A DNA stretch of 25,826 nucleotides from ZC4RG17 sp036259475 (GCA_036259475.1 DATABS010000079.1:1-25826), one strand, 5' to 3'; positions 7,943 to 16,032 are shown, numbered from the stretch's first letter. The notes: generated by a model from the letters alone, not told the origin. Numbers and translations: made by a program.

Positions 7943-8599
7943 ATGACGACTTTTCAGCATCGACTCGAAGCCATCTATCGACTGACCGGAGACCACCAGG
8001 TAGTCGGCTGGGAGTTCTTCGCTGGACCCGGCCGCCAGATAGCACCCCACGGGGCCGCCGCCTACTTCCGGGACCATCCCCGCCCCGACATTCTCGACTG
8101 CCAACTGCTCGGCGTAGCCGCCCGGCTACGCCAGCACCACGTTCATCAGTTCATCACCGTCAACCTCACCCCGGCGACACTTATCAGTGACCACTTCTGG
8201 GAGAAAGCAGAACTCCGCTGGGATGGGGTGGTTCTCGAACTGTCCGAAACCGGGCCGCTTCCAAGAGACCCCGTCACTCTCTCGCGCATATCCGACTGGC
8301 GGGCCAGAGGCGGCAAACTGGCTTTCGACGATCTCGGAGCCGGCCACAGCCGGCTGGTGGAACTCGCCATCTACCGGCCCGAATACGTCAAACTCGACGT
8401 TGACCTCACCCACGCCGTCACCACATACCCCGCCAGCGCCGCCGCCCGGATGGTAGCTGAGCTCGCCCGGACAGAGACAGAGGTGATCGCCGAAGGAGTG
8501 CTGGACGCCGCCGAAGCCGAAACTCTGGCTGGTATAGGAGTCCGGTATGGCCAGAGCCACACTTACCCGCTTCGCACAGTGTCGACGGTTCAGAAATAG
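7943..8599 (+). CDS. Small stand-alone EAL-domain protein (putative c-di-GMP phosphodiesterase)
   Basis: A protein of 218 residues that is almost entirely one EAL domain, the fold that hydrolyses cyclic di-GMP to pGpG. Family positions can be followed: WEFF where EAL is expected (Glu24 kept), ITVNLTP (Asn74), LELSETG, LAFDDLGAGHSRL (Asp129/Asp130), YVKLDV (Lys150), VIAEGV (Glu184) and GQS in place of QG (Gln204). The metal- and base-contacting acids look retained, but EAL itself and the loop after the final Gln are changed, so activity is uncertain and a binding-only role is possible. The ATG at 7943 has AGGG six bases before it and fits the domain start; ATG 7871 and TTG 7856 are in-frame alternatives. 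No sensory or GGDEF domain is attached. Confidence 0.82.
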   Translation: MTTFQHRLEAIYRLTGDHQVVGWEFFAGPGRQIAPHGAAAYFRDHPRPDILDCQLLGVAARLRQHHVHQFITVNLTPATLISDHFWEKAELRWDGVVLELSETGPLPRDPVTLSRISDWRARGGKLAFDDLGAGHSRLVELAIYRPEYVKLDVDLTHAVTTYPASAAARMVAELARTETEVIAEGVLDAAEAETLAGIGVRYGQSHTYPLRTVSTVQK

Positions 8600-9779
8600 T
8601 CCCACACCGTGCAGAAGAGCCGAAAGGTCGTCCTCATGGGCGGAGGCAGGTCGGAGGGACCCGGGCAGTGAGCCGTCAATCGCCTCATCGACCATCCCGA
8701 ACCCGGGCTGTGGGGGGAGCTGTGGCGGTCCCAGCTGCTGGAAGCGACGTCGCCATCGAGGACTGAGACCGGATACCACGCGGCACAGAGGTGACACGTC
8801 ACACGGCACCCTCGCTGCCCATCGTTGGTGGTCTGCCGAGAGCGACGGAGCGCAACGAAATACCCGAGCCTGCAGCGATGCTGGCAACGGGGGGAGACTG
8901 GATCGAAGCGCATTGCGTTCTGGCCGCCAATGTGAGACGGGATGGGCGGGGTTAGGCAGCCTCCGAAGAGCCTGGTTGAACCAGGGAAGGCCGACCGGCA
9001 GAGAGAACAGAAGGAGAAGTGTGGTGGTCACCCAGGAAAAAGGAAGGGACGAGACCCTTCTGTGACTATCGGGGGGAGTCTGATCCGAGGAGTTCCGGAG
9101 CCGGACGAGCCGAGGATCAGACCCTTCCCCGATGTGGACACCGCAGCCTGTATGCCCCCGTATGGAACGTGCCCTGGGAGCCTCCCAGACGGGCCTGGGA
9201 GGAAGGAGTCAAACGCGGTGTCACAGTGGGCGGCGGCCACTGCCATGGTCGAAAGGCAGGTCGCAGTCACGCGGCCGCCACCACATCACACCTTTCATCT
9301 CACGTCGCACCTCCTGCGGACCGGAAAAGCAAGCGGAGAAGAGCCTGGAGCAGGAGCCCGCCCCTCGAGGGGTCAGAAAGGCGATGTCTGCCTCGGTGAT
9401 GCCATGCAAGAAATGCAAGGCTCCGGGCCGGAGAGCGAGATCCCTGGGATTCGAACCGGAGCCCGACCCGAGCCGACGGCGACGGGTCGCAGAGAGAAGC
9501 GAGTGACGAGGGAGGAGACGCCACCCCGGCGTCGCCTCTGAAGCGAAGGACTGCCGGAAAATTCCTACGCGTAGGTGTGTCGCTCATACGCCCACCATCG
9601 GAACGGGACGCAAAGTGTTACAAGAAATCTGTGCCGGCAAGCTTGGGGTGTGCGGAGCCGCCGTCGCCAAGAACCCTCGGGTTCGTCAATGAAAAGCTCC
9701 CTGGCGCCCAGAGTTGTGTCACGCGAGGCGTGCTGAGACCTCATGAGTGGAGGGCGGATAAAGCGCTAGACGAGGGGGA
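8600..9779. other. 1.18-kb gene-free stretch
   Basis: This is the largest gap in the window, between the converging EAL and sigma-factor genes. Several open frames of 60-200 codons occur, but they overlap each other on both strands, lack ribosome sites and show no domain motif. The right half of the plus strand is purine-rich, and a cluster of hairpins lies at 9361-9539. A 12-bp palindrome (CCTACGCGTAGG) lies at 9564-9575. I find no tRNA, despite a T-loop-like GGTTCGAATCCC on the minus strand near 9446-9457. Confidence 0.5.
9361..9539. other. Cluster of hairpin-forming inverted repeats
   Basis: Four inverted repeats fall in under 180 bases: CCCCTCGAGGGG (9361-9372); CTCCGGGCCGGAG (9422-9434); CGACCCG/CGGGTCG with a 12-base loop (9465-9471 and 9484-9490); and a long stem GAGG-A-GACGCC, loop ACCCC, GGCGTC-G-CCTC (9513-9539; ten pairs, one mismatch). 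None is followed by a T-tract. The cluster could be a structured RNA, a terminator region between convergent genes, or a folded remnant. Strand is not determined. Confidence 0.4.
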
Positions 9780-11267
9780 TCAGCCGCCGAAAGGGACGCT
9801 GATCAAGTCGACGATCTCATCGGTGACTTCTTCTGCGGCGTCGTTGGCGTTATCCACCGCGTTCCCGGCTGCTTCGCTCGCTTCGCCAACGACGTCTTCG
9901 ACCACGTCGGTGGTGTCTTCGACCTTTTCCGACGTCTCGCCGATCCTCTCTTCGGTCAAGTCCAGGCTGTCCCTGGCATCGTCCATCATGCCCGACACTG
10001 CCTCCGAGACGCCGTCCACCACTTCGGCTGTGGCGGAGACGGCGTCATCCATCCCGGAAGCCACCTCGCCGGTCACGTTCGTCACCGCCGAAGCAACTCT
10101 GGAACTGGTGGAAGAAGGAGACGGGACCGCCGCATCAATCGGTTCGGACGGGGAAGCAGGAGTGGTGGGCGATGCAGCCACCTCGGCCACCACCACACCG
10201 GCATAGGGGTGGTTAATGCCCCGGGTCGAAACCTGGCCATACAGTCCTTTCTGAGGCGGAGGGCCAGACAGGAGCTCACTGGTCGGGCTGTCAGGCGGCG
10301 AACTGACCGGAACCGAAGAGAGAGGTCCCGACACGGCCTCAGAGGCGGACTGGACAACCGGCGTTGGGAGTATTTCAGGAATCAAACCGAAAGAGGACCC
10401 ACCTACACCCGTTGCCAGCAGCAGAATCGCGGCCGACTGGAAAACGCTTGACAGCGACCAGGACCCGGTATCCACCACCGACGGAGAAGACGAGGCGAAG
10501 GTTGGACGGTGAGAGATGAAGGGTCGACGTGGCGAACGCCCTCCAGAGAACCGCCACGGAAAGAGCTCACCGAGACGACGGCGGAACTCGGCGACGGCAG
10601 GGAAGGGAAACAGACGGAACCGCTTGTCGAGACAGCCGCCGTTGTTATCCAGATAACGCCGAAGCTTCGCGAGGGCCCGGGACTGGATGACACGCACGTT
10701 CACCGGGGTGACTCCCAGCGCCGACGCCACCGCTACCGCGTCCAGCTCGTCTACCACCCGCAAGGTCACTACCTCACGCTCCCGTTCGGTCAGGATGCTC
10801 AAAGCCGCTGACGCCTCCCGGAACGCCGATTCCTCCCAGAGGGGCTCATCCGCCGCCGAACCGGCCCAATGAGACTCGGGGACGAAGTCGGAGGGAACCT
10901 CCGGACGGCTTCGGCGGAGGCGATGGAAATCGGCGCAACGGCGGGACGCCACCGTGAATACCCAGGCCCGCAGCCCCGACCAGCCGCCTTCGATCTCTCC
11001 GATCTGGCGCACCACCGCCGCCATGACCTCCTGCAGCACGTCGTCGGGGTCGGCGACCCCCCGAGAGCGGACAAATCGCAACAGGTCGGACCGAAGGCGG
11101 GCGAAGATCTCATCCCAGGCGGCGGAGCGGCCGGCACGGGCCGCGGTCACCAGCCGATCCGGGTCGGCGACGGCTGGATCCTCCACCCAAACGGAGGTGT
11201 CGGCACCGCTCGGGCTGGCCCGGCGACGAGCACCTGGCACAGTGATGGGCTCCGACAAAGGCGGCAT
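9780..11267 (-). CDS. ECF-type RNA polymerase sigma factor with C-terminal membrane anchor and outer tail
   Basis: A 495-residue protein. Residues ~35-118 are sigma region 2, with RSAAWDEIFARL and DPDDVLQEVMAAV for core binding and ending in WVFTVASRRCADFHR. Residues ~155-207 are region 4, with LTEREREVVTLRVVDELD and a helix-turn-helix through VNVRVIQSRALAKLRR. A basic, Phe/Trp-rich linker follows, then one hydrophobic segment (~274-296, SVFQSAAILLLATGVGG). The last ~200 residues are Pro/Ser-rich and then a low-complexity acidic, heptad-like run rich in Ala, Val, Asp and Glu. A typical ECF factor is 170-200 residues. No separate anti-sigma gene is adjacent, so the tail may tether and control the factor itself (inference). 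ATG 11267 is chosen because GGAAGGAGAG precedes it; the frame extends 45 codons further without support. Confidence 0.87.
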   Translation of the reverse strand: MPPLSEPITVPGARRRASPSGADTSVWVEDPAVADPDRLVTAARAGRSAAWDEIFARLRSDLLRFVRSRGVADPDDVLQEVMAAVVRQIGEIEGGWSGLRAWVFTVASRRCADFHRLRRSRPEVPSDFVPESHWAGSAADEPLWEESAFREASAALSILTEREREVVTLRVVDELDAVAVASALGVTPVNVRVIQSRALAKLRRYLDNNGGCLDKRFRLFPFPAVAEFRRRLGELFPWRFSGGRSPRRPFISHRPTFASSSPSVVDTGSWSLSSVFQSAAILLLATGVGGSSFGLIPEILPTPVVQSASEAVSGPLSSVPVSSPPDSPTSELLSGPPPQKGLYGQVSTRGINHPYAGVVVAEVAASPTTPASPSEPIDAAVPSPSSTSSRVASAVTNVTGEVASGMDDAVSATAEVVDGVSEAVSGMMDDARDSLDLTEERIGETSEKVEDTTDVVEDVVGEASEAAGNAVDNANDAAEEVTDEIVDLISVPFGG

Positions 11268-11421
11268 AACTCTCCTTCCCAACACGCTAGGCCGGCTGCG
11301 GAGGAAAGGAAGAGGAGCCGAAAAGAAGTCAGCAGCCGAATCAGCCAGTCGAACAGGCGCGAAGCAGATCCGGCCTCTGTTTTTCTCGAGGTGCCATGAC
11401 AATTTGAGAGGCCGCCTTGGG

Positions 11422-12021
11422 CTACAGGTATCCCATTTCCTGGGCCTTGGCGAAGGCTTCGGTGCGGTTTCTAGCGCCGAGCTTGACGATGGCGGACGAC
11501 AGGTAGTTGCGCACGGTTCCTTCGGCGAGGTGGAGCCGTTGCGCGATCTCCATGTTGGGATGTCCTTCGCCGACCTCTCGGAGGACTTCTCGCTCCCGGT
11601 CAGTGAGGGGGTCGCGGCCGGCCCATGCGGACACTGCGAGCTCGGGGGCGATCACACGGTTGCCTGCTGCCACCCGCCTGAGGGTGTCGGCTAGCTCTTC
11701 GATAGGTGAGTCTTTGAGGACATATCCAGACACCCCGGCGTCGAGTGCCCGTCGCAGGTAGCCGCTTCGGGCGAAGGTGGTCACGATCACGACCCGGACC
11801 GTCGGATGGTCCTTGAGACGAGAGGCCAGCTCGAGTCCGGTCATTCCTGGCATTTCGATGTCGGTGATCAGGATGTCCGGCTCATGCTCTGCAACTGCTG
11901 CCAGACCCTGCTCGCCATTCTCAGCGACCGAGACCACCTCGATGTCCGGTTCGAGGTCGAGGAGTCCGGCGAAGGCTCCTCGTACCATGGCTTGGTCTTC
12001 GGCGAGGACCACGCGGATCAT
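11422..12021 (-). CDS. NarL/FixJ-family response regulator
   Basis: A 199-residue two-domain regulator. The receiver domain (1-~120) has the acidic pair near Glu8/Asp9, the phosphoacceptor Asp54 in LITDIEMPG, Thr81/Thr82 and Lys103 in YVLKDS. The C-terminal LuxR-type helix-turn-helix (~132-195) has PLTDREREVLREV and GTVRNYLSSAIVKLGARNRTEA. The short receiver and EMPGM-type motif resemble DesR/LiaR-like partners of DesK kinases. It is the last gene of a four-gene operon and overlaps the kinase stop by four bases (ATGA at 12018-12021). It most likely controls the upstream ABC transporter genes; operons of this layout often respond to envelope stress or antimicrobials (family knowledge). Confidence 0.93.
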   Translation of the reverse strand: MIRVVLAEDQAMVRGAFAGLLDLEPDIEVVSVAENGEQGLAAVAEHEPDILITDIEMPGMTGLELASRLKDHPTVRVVIVTTFARSGYLRRALDAGVSGYVLKDSPIEELADTLRRVAAGNRVIAPELAVSAWAGRDPLTDREREVLREVGEGHPNMEIAQRLHLAEGTVRNYLSSAIVKLGARNRTEAFAKAQEMGYL

Positions 12022-13139
12022 CGAGTACTCCCACCGAATGGCATGTCGATCTTCAGCTCGGTCCCGCCTATCGCTCCGGGTCCGAACGTGACGGTTCCCC
12101 CTGCGGCGATCACCCGTTCGCGCATCCCCTGGATTCCATAGCCGGTTCCCTTGGTGGGTCCGACTCCGTCGTCGGTCACCGTTAATGACACACCCCCGTC
12201 CTGGCTGTCGATTCGGGCCTGCACCGTGCCTGCGTTGGCATGGCGCAGAACGTTGGTGACTGCCTCGCGAAGTCCCAACGCCAGAACGTTCTCGACCGAG
12301 GGTGCCAGATCGATCTGGAAGTCTCCGAGCGTATCCAGCTCGGTGCCCGCCGCGGCGAGCGCATCGCGGGCAACGACGAGTTCGTCGGGCAGTGACGCCT
12401 GATGCCATCCGCCAACGCTTTCCCTGATCGAAGTCAGCGCGTCGCGAGCTATGCGTTCCACCTCATCGGCTTCCTCTGCGGCGCGACCCTGGTCCGACCG
12501 AGCCAGTCTCTGGACGAGTTGGCTGCGCACGATGATGGCGGTGAGGGCCTGGCCTGCGATGTCGTGGACGTCGCGAGCGATCCGTTCCCGCTCGGCGATG
12601 GTGGCGAGATGAGCGACCCGGCGGTTCTCGGCCCGGAGCGCGTCCGCCCGATGGTCCCGTGATACGTCATGGAAGACGGCTGATCCGATGACCCAGATCA
12701 TGATCACGGGGATGAATATGAAGACCCGAAACGGCCACGGGATCGAGCTCAGGAAGAAGCCGGTCAGAGTTAGGGCGGTTACCACCGAGAGCCTGAGTCG
12801 GAGTGTCTCCGGAGTGGCTGATCTGGCAACGAGAGCGGCGGCGTAGATGGGCAGCGCCATGATCGCTGTCGAATCGAAGGGGGCCGTCGCCAGTGCCAGC
12901 AGCATCAGAACAGATGCTCCACCGATGTCCCAGCCTCGGATCTGCGACAAGACAAAGGTGGGGAGGGCGACGGCAACCACTCCGACAGCGAATCCCCAAT
13001 CCTCGGGACTGGAGTCAGGGGAGAAGATCGGTCCGATGACGATGAAGGCGAAGAAGACCAGGGGTGCCCAACGCGAGAAACCGGAACGCCTCGTGTCGAG
13101 GCGTTCCGAGTTCTCGAGTCTGACTGTCGTGTCGCTCAC
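12018..13139 (-). CDS. DesK-type sensor histidine kinase
   Basis: A 373-residue membrane kinase. About five hydrophobic helices lie between residues 23 and 155 with short loops, so no sizeable outer sensor domain exists. A HisKA_3 dimerisation domain follows, with the phosphoacceptor His192 in RERIARDVHDIAGQ, then a HATPase domain with the N-box LREAVTNVLRHANA (Asn296) and the ATP lid VTDDGVGPTKGTGYGIQGM. The start is GTG 13139, giving a GTGA overlap with the stop of the permease gene; the frame extends further up inside that gene but the overlap decides it. The product should phosphorylate the response regulator encoded next. Lack of an outer domain suggests sensing within the membrane, possibly through the adjacent transporter. 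Confidence 0.92.
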   Translation of the reverse strand: MSDTTVRLENSERLDTRRSGFSRWAPLVFFAFIVIGPIFSPDSSPEDWGFAVGVVAVALPTFVLSQIRGWDIGGASVLMLLALATAPFDSTAIMALPIYAAALVARSATPETLRLRLSVVTALTLTGFFLSSIPWPFRVFIFIPVIMIWVIGSAVFHDVSRDHRADALRAENRRVAHLATIAERERIARDVHDIAGQALTAIIVRSQLVQRLARSDQGRAAEEADEVERIARDALTSIRESVGGWHQASLPDELVVARDALAAAGTELDTLGDFQIDLAPSVENVLALGLREAVTNVLRHANAGTVQARIDSQDGGVSLTVTDDGVGPTKGTGYGIQGMRERVIAAGGTVTFGPGAIGGTELKIDMPFGGSTR

Positions 13140-13858
13140 ACTTCGGCGGAACGATACGCCAACGCTGCGGCGATCGCTCCCACGATCGTTGTACCCGCCA
13201 GGTAGGCGACATGACCCCACACTGCTCCCCCTCCGACCTGGGCCAGCGCCAGCTGCCCCAGGTGATAGGGCGGGAGGTACACCGCGATCTCTCCGAGCCA
13301 CACAGGCAGCATCTCGAGCGGGAACCAGAGGCCCGACAGGATGACCGAGGGAATCAGCACCGCGTTGAGCACCGACGTTGCGGCGTTGGGACTGAACCTG
13401 GCGCCGACGGCCAGCGAGAACAGGCTGAATGGCAAGGCTCCCAGTACCAGCACACCGACGACCCGCAGGATCTGGATCACGTCCAGAGGTCCGGTGGTGA
13501 GACGGGCGACGAGGGCGATCCCCGCCAGGGTGATGATCGCATAGGGCAGTGCTGCGGTGACCTTGGCGGACAGCGTCACGCCCAGCGGCGTGCCGTCCGC
13601 CCGCTTGACGCGGAGCCAGCCTCGCTCCCTGGCGTCGGCGAGGCCGACACCCGGGTTTGTCAGAACCACGGAGAGGACACCGAATGCCCCGTACGTGGCC
13701 AACGACTCGGGCCCGAAGCCTCCCTCACCGCCGAAGATCGTTGCGAACAGTGCAAAGAACGCAACCGGCATCATCACTGTGAAGAAGAGAGCGGCCGGCT
13801 CCCTGACGATCGCCAGGACCTCGTCTCGTACCTCGAGGCGAAAGATTCGCGAGTTCAT
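13136..13858 (-). CDS. ABC-2 type transporter permease
   Basis: A 240-residue integral membrane protein with about six helices and the ABC-2 layout: a short cytoplasmic start (RLEVRDEVLAIVREPAALFF), a hydrophobic hairpin, a central cytoplasmic loop (LADARERGWLRVKRADGTPL), and the characteristic late segment SVILSGLWFPLEMLPVWL before the last outer loop and helix. It would pair with the ATPase encoded directly upstream to form a homodimeric exporter of lipids, peptides or drugs; the substrate is unknown. It overlaps the ATPase gene by four bases (ATGA) and the kinase gene by four (GTGA), so the whole operon looks translationally coupled. Confidence 0.92.
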   Translation of the reverse strand: MNSRIFRLEVRDEVLAIVREPAALFFTVMMPVAFFALFATIFGGEGGFGPESLATYGAFGVLSVVLTNPGVGLADARERGWLRVKRADGTPLGVTLSAKVTAALPYAIITLAGIALVARLTTGPLDVIQILRVVGVLVLGALPFSLFSLAVGARFSPNAATSVLNAVLIPSVILSGLWFPLEMLPVWLGEIAVYLPPYHLGQLALAQVGGGAVWGHVAYLAGTTIVGAIAAALAYRSAEV

Positions 13859-14751
13859 ACCAGTACCTCCTCATGGTGGGTCAATGCGATGAGAACCTCT
13901 TCGAGGCTCGCCGTCGCAACGGTCAAATCGTGGGCCCCGGCGTCGAGGTCCAGCAGCGTGCTGACTACCTGCTCACTGTCGGTCGCGGCGATGACGGTGC
14001 GGTCGCCACGGAGCTCCACCGAGTGCACCGAGTCGAGCGCCTTGATCACACTCACCGGCACCTTCGTCCGGACTTCGATTCGACGGTCAGGGAGCGTCCG
14101 GCGCAATTCGTCTGGCGTCCCTTCCGCGACCACTCGTCCGCGATCGACCACGACGACCCGATCGGCCACGGCGGCCGCCTCGTCGACGAGATGCGTCGTG
14201 ATGAGCACACCGGCTCCGTTGTCGAGGCGTCTCCGAATCGTGTCCCAGAACCTACGCCGTGCCTCGACGTCGAGCCCTTCGGTGGGCTCGTCCAGCACCA
14301 ACAGGACCGGATCAGCAACCAGCCCCATCGCGAGTTGCAGTCTCTGCTGCTGTCCGCCAGAGAGCGTGACCGCCCGACGATTCTCCAGACCGCCCAGGCC
14401 CATCTCACCGAGGGCTCGGCTGGCTGCCTCTGGCGGGCAACCCCGGCGGGCGGCGGCACCGCCCACGATCTCACCGACGGTGAGTGACCGCGGAAATCCG
14501 ACCGCCTGTTGGACGACACCGAGCCTGCGGCGAGTCTCGGCGCGGCGGGGGTTGCCGCCGGCCACCTCGATCAGTTCGGCGTTGCCTTCGATCAACCCGA
14601 TCACATTGCGGACGAGGGTCGTCTTACCCGCCCCATTTGGGCCGAGAAGGGCGACACACTCTCCCGAGTTGACTGTCAGATCGACTCCGGCGAGAGCCGT
14701 GTGATCACCGTATCGGTGAACCAGGCCCCGTACTTCGAGTACATGTTCCAT
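13855..14751 (-). CDS. ABC transporter ATP-binding protein (exporter type)
   Basis: A 298-residue ATPase, the first gene of the operon. It has Walker A GPNGAGKTT (residues 37-45), Q-loop GVVQQAVGFP, signature LSGGQQQRLQ (130-139), Walker B VLLVLDEPTEGLD and the switch His187 in ITTHLVDEA. The last ~70 residues form the accessory domain typical of DrrA/CcmA-like exporter ATPases. ATG 14751 is preceded by a strong AGGAGGT, spaced five bases. Its neighbours (permease, kinase, regulator) make a self-regulated efflux module likely. A palindrome at 14824-14837 lies about 75 bases before the start. Confidence 0.94.
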   Translation of the reverse strand: MEHVLEVRGLVHRYGDHTALAGVDLTVNSGECVALLGPNGAGKTTLVRNVIGLIEGNAELIEVAGGNPRRAETRRRLGVVQQAVGFPRSLTVGEIVGGAAARRGCPPEAASRALGEMGLGGLENRRAVTLSGGQQQRLQLAMGLVADPVLLVLDEPTEGLDVEARRRFWDTIRRRLDNGAGVLITTHLVDEAAAVADRVVVVDRGRVVAEGTPDELRRTLPDRRIEVRTKVPVSVIKALDSVHSVELRGDRTVIAATDSEQVVSTLLDLDAGAHDLTVATASLEEVLIALTHHEEVLV

Positions 14752-14823
14752 CTACTACCTCCTTGGCACTGATCATGCGGAACGACCGCTGCGATGGGTA
14801 GTGAGATCGATCACGAACTCGAT

Positions 14824-14837
14824 ATGACAGATGTCAT
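14824..14837. promoter_or_regulatory. Candidate operator palindrome upstream of the ABC/two-component operon
   Basis: ATGACA-GA-TGTCAT is an inverted repeat with six-base arms, 73 bases before the ATPase start. NarL/FixJ regulators bind short inverted repeats of this kind, so the operon's own regulator is the natural candidate ligand. Arms this short also occur by chance a few times per 25 kb, so position is the main argument. Confidence 0.35.
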
Positions 14838-15002
14838 CCTGATCAAGCCAGGTGTTCCAACGGCGTGGGACTCTGACTGTCATGAAGGGTCTCGGAGGCA
14901 GTCCTACCGATCCCTTTCACGTCGTTACGAACCTTCCGCGCCAGAACGCCTCGATCCGGACCAGAAGCGGGATCGCCCACCCGAGGCTGACAGGATCGGA
15001 AG

Positions 15003-15068
15003 GACGTTCGATTCGGACGTCCGGGAGACGGGTAAGTCGAAGGCACTGCAACGAGCGAGGAGCCGACG
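15003..15068 (+). repeat. Duplicated leader, copy 1
   Basis: The 66 bases before the monooxygenase-like gene match 20986-21050 before its broken second copy. Shared blocks include the first 15 bases (GACGTTCGATTCGGA), ACGGGTA, and CAACGAGCGAGGAG with the ribosome site. The duplication thus included upstream DNA, not just the coding part. Confidence 0.7.
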
Positions 15069-15371
15069 ATGATGACGGTAATCACCCGTGTCCAGTTGGA
15101 CGCAGATCAGGCGGACGCTTGGGACGAAGCGATGATCCGCAGGATGCGGACCGCCGAATCGGTGGACGGATGGGTGTCGGGTCAGATCTTGACCCCCGAG
15201 GCCGAACCCACTCGGCGTGTGATTGTGGGTGTGTGGGAGACGAGAGAGCACTGGAAGGCTTGGCACGAGGATCCCACCTTTGAGGAGACTCGCGCCGATC
15301 TCGACTCAATGGGCGTGGACGACGGCGACTCCGTATGGCATGAGCCCATTTACTCCGCAGTGCGGGAGTGA
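15069..15371 (+). CDS. Antibiotic-biosynthesis-monooxygenase-like (ABM/dimeric barrel) protein
   Basis: A 100-residue protein of the ferredoxin-like dimeric alpha/beta-barrel type. It opens with a MTVITRVQL strand, a helix (AWDEAMIRRMRTAESVDGW), a second strand with RRVIVGVWETREHWKAWHED, and ends with a strand through EPIYSAV. The 'W...EHW.AW..D' pattern is typical of ABM-like proteins, which range from heme-degrading or quinone-forming monooxygenases to proteins of unknown role. GAGGAG lies six bases before ATG 15069 (ATG 15072 is also possible). A second, frameshifted copy at 21051-21354 is about 86% identical in protein once the frame is restored. No operon partner is apparent. Confidence 0.75.
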   Translation: MMTVITRVQLDADQADAWDEAMIRRMRTAESVDGWVSGQILTPEAEPTRRVIVGVWETREHWKAWHEDPTFEETRADLDSMGVDDGDSVWHEPIYSAVRE

Positions 15372-15488
15372 TCCGCTGGGAAGACGGTTGACTCTTCGGG
15401 TCAGGTAGCGGCCGCAGGCGGGCGACTTGAGGCCACTCTGAGCGACTCTCGCGAGATCCCCCACTACCTCGCAGAGTGAAGGGATCAC

Positions 15489-15517
15489 TTGACGCCATAA
15501 TCTGAGCGGAGTATTAA
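15489..15517 (+). promoter_or_regulatory. Housekeeping-type promoter of the Hsp20 cluster
   Basis: TTGACG (15489-15494) and TATTAA (15512-15517) are separated by exactly 17 bases in a locally AT-rich patch, 80 bases before the Hsp20 start. I find neither a HAIR (HspR) nor a CIRCE (HrcA) operator nearby. A stem (CACTCT..GCGA with TCGC..AGAGTG, 15435-15480) just before it has no T-tract. Confidence 0.6.
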
Positions 15518-15597
15518 TAGGTTATCTAATGCCATATGCCTAACCGGCGGAGTTCGAAGCCACGAGTATCACGAACGAAGAAGGAGGTACGGTCAAG

Positions 15598-16032
15598 ATG
15601 CTCGGTTTCACCGATCCCTTTGCCGAGATGGATCAACTGCTCTCATCCTTTGGGGGGCGCTGGCGGGGAGGGATCATGCCCGTCGACGCCTACGAGAAGG
15701 ATGGCATCTACACACTTCGTTTCGATCTGCCCGGTGTCGAGCCGAACAATGTCGATCTGACAGTGGAGGGCAACGTTCTCACCGTTACGGCGGAAAGTCC
15801 CACCGACGACGAAGAGAGGGTCACATGGCTGTTGAGAGAGCGGCCATCGGGAAGCCACCGTCGCGAGGTGCGTCTCGGGGAGCATCTAGACGCAGGTGCC
15901 ATCGAAGCGAACTTCGACAACGGCGTATTGACCGTCACCATCCCAATGCGTGAGGAAGCGAAACCTCACAAGGTGACCATATCCTCCAGTGCCCCACACG
16001 AGATAGCCGCCGGCGGATCGAACCAGTCATAG
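15598..16032 (+). CDS. Small heat-shock protein (Hsp20/alpha-crystallin family)
   Basis: A 144-residue ATP-independent holdase that binds unfolding proteins in the cytoplasm. Residues ~26-128 form the alpha-crystallin domain, with MPVDAYEKDGIYTLRFDLPGV, then VDLTVEGNVLTVTAE, and the hallmark ANFDNGVLTVTIP near the end. The C-terminal tail contains KVTI, an I/V-x-I type motif used for oligomer contacts. AAGGAGGTACGG lies before ATG 15598. It is the first gene of a plus-strand group with a coiled-coil protein (83-base gap) and a DnaJ-like protein, which fits a holdase passing clients to a J-protein. A clear 17-base-spaced promoter precedes it. Confidence 0.93.
   Translation: MLGFTDPFAEMDQLLSSFGGRWRGGIMPVDAYEKDGIYTLRFDLPGVEPNNVDLTVEGNVLTVTAESPTDDEERVTWLLRERPSGSHRREVRLGEHLDAGAIEANFDNGVLTVTIPMREEAKPHKVTISSSAPHEIAAGGSNQS

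Larger units (their letters stand above)
14752..15068. other. Divergent intergenic region between the ABC operon and the monooxygenase-like gene
   Basis: This should hold promoters for both directions. On the minus strand, TTGATC and TATCGA, 16 bases apart, flank the right arm of the ATGACA/TGTCAT palindrome and could be a weak promoter. The last 66 bases before 15069 are repeated upstream of the second copy of that gene near 21 kb. No further gene is visible. Confidence 0.4.

Noticed and set aside
8126..9031. Minus-strand open frame overlapping the EAL gene and the gap
   Set aside because: Half lies antisense to the EAL gene; the remainder has no ribosome site or recognisable motif, despite a hydrophobic start.
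9440..9462. GGTTCGAATCCC on the minus strand, resembling a tRNA T-loop
   Set aside because: The bases that should form the T-stem do not pair, and no acceptor, D or anticodon arm fits around it.
8942..9541. Plus-strand open frame of 199 codons in the long gap
   Set aside because: Overlaps other frames of equal quality, composition is Arg/Gly/Pro-rich without motif, and hairpins run through it.
9564..9575. CCTACGCGTAGG 12-bp palindrome
   Set aside because: Palindromes of this length are expected several times per window, and it is not placed near a gene start.
13211..14704. Long plus-strand open frame (497 codons) opposite the ABC genes
   Set aside because: Low-complexity Ser/Thr/Arg translation with no domain; it is antisense to two clear genes.
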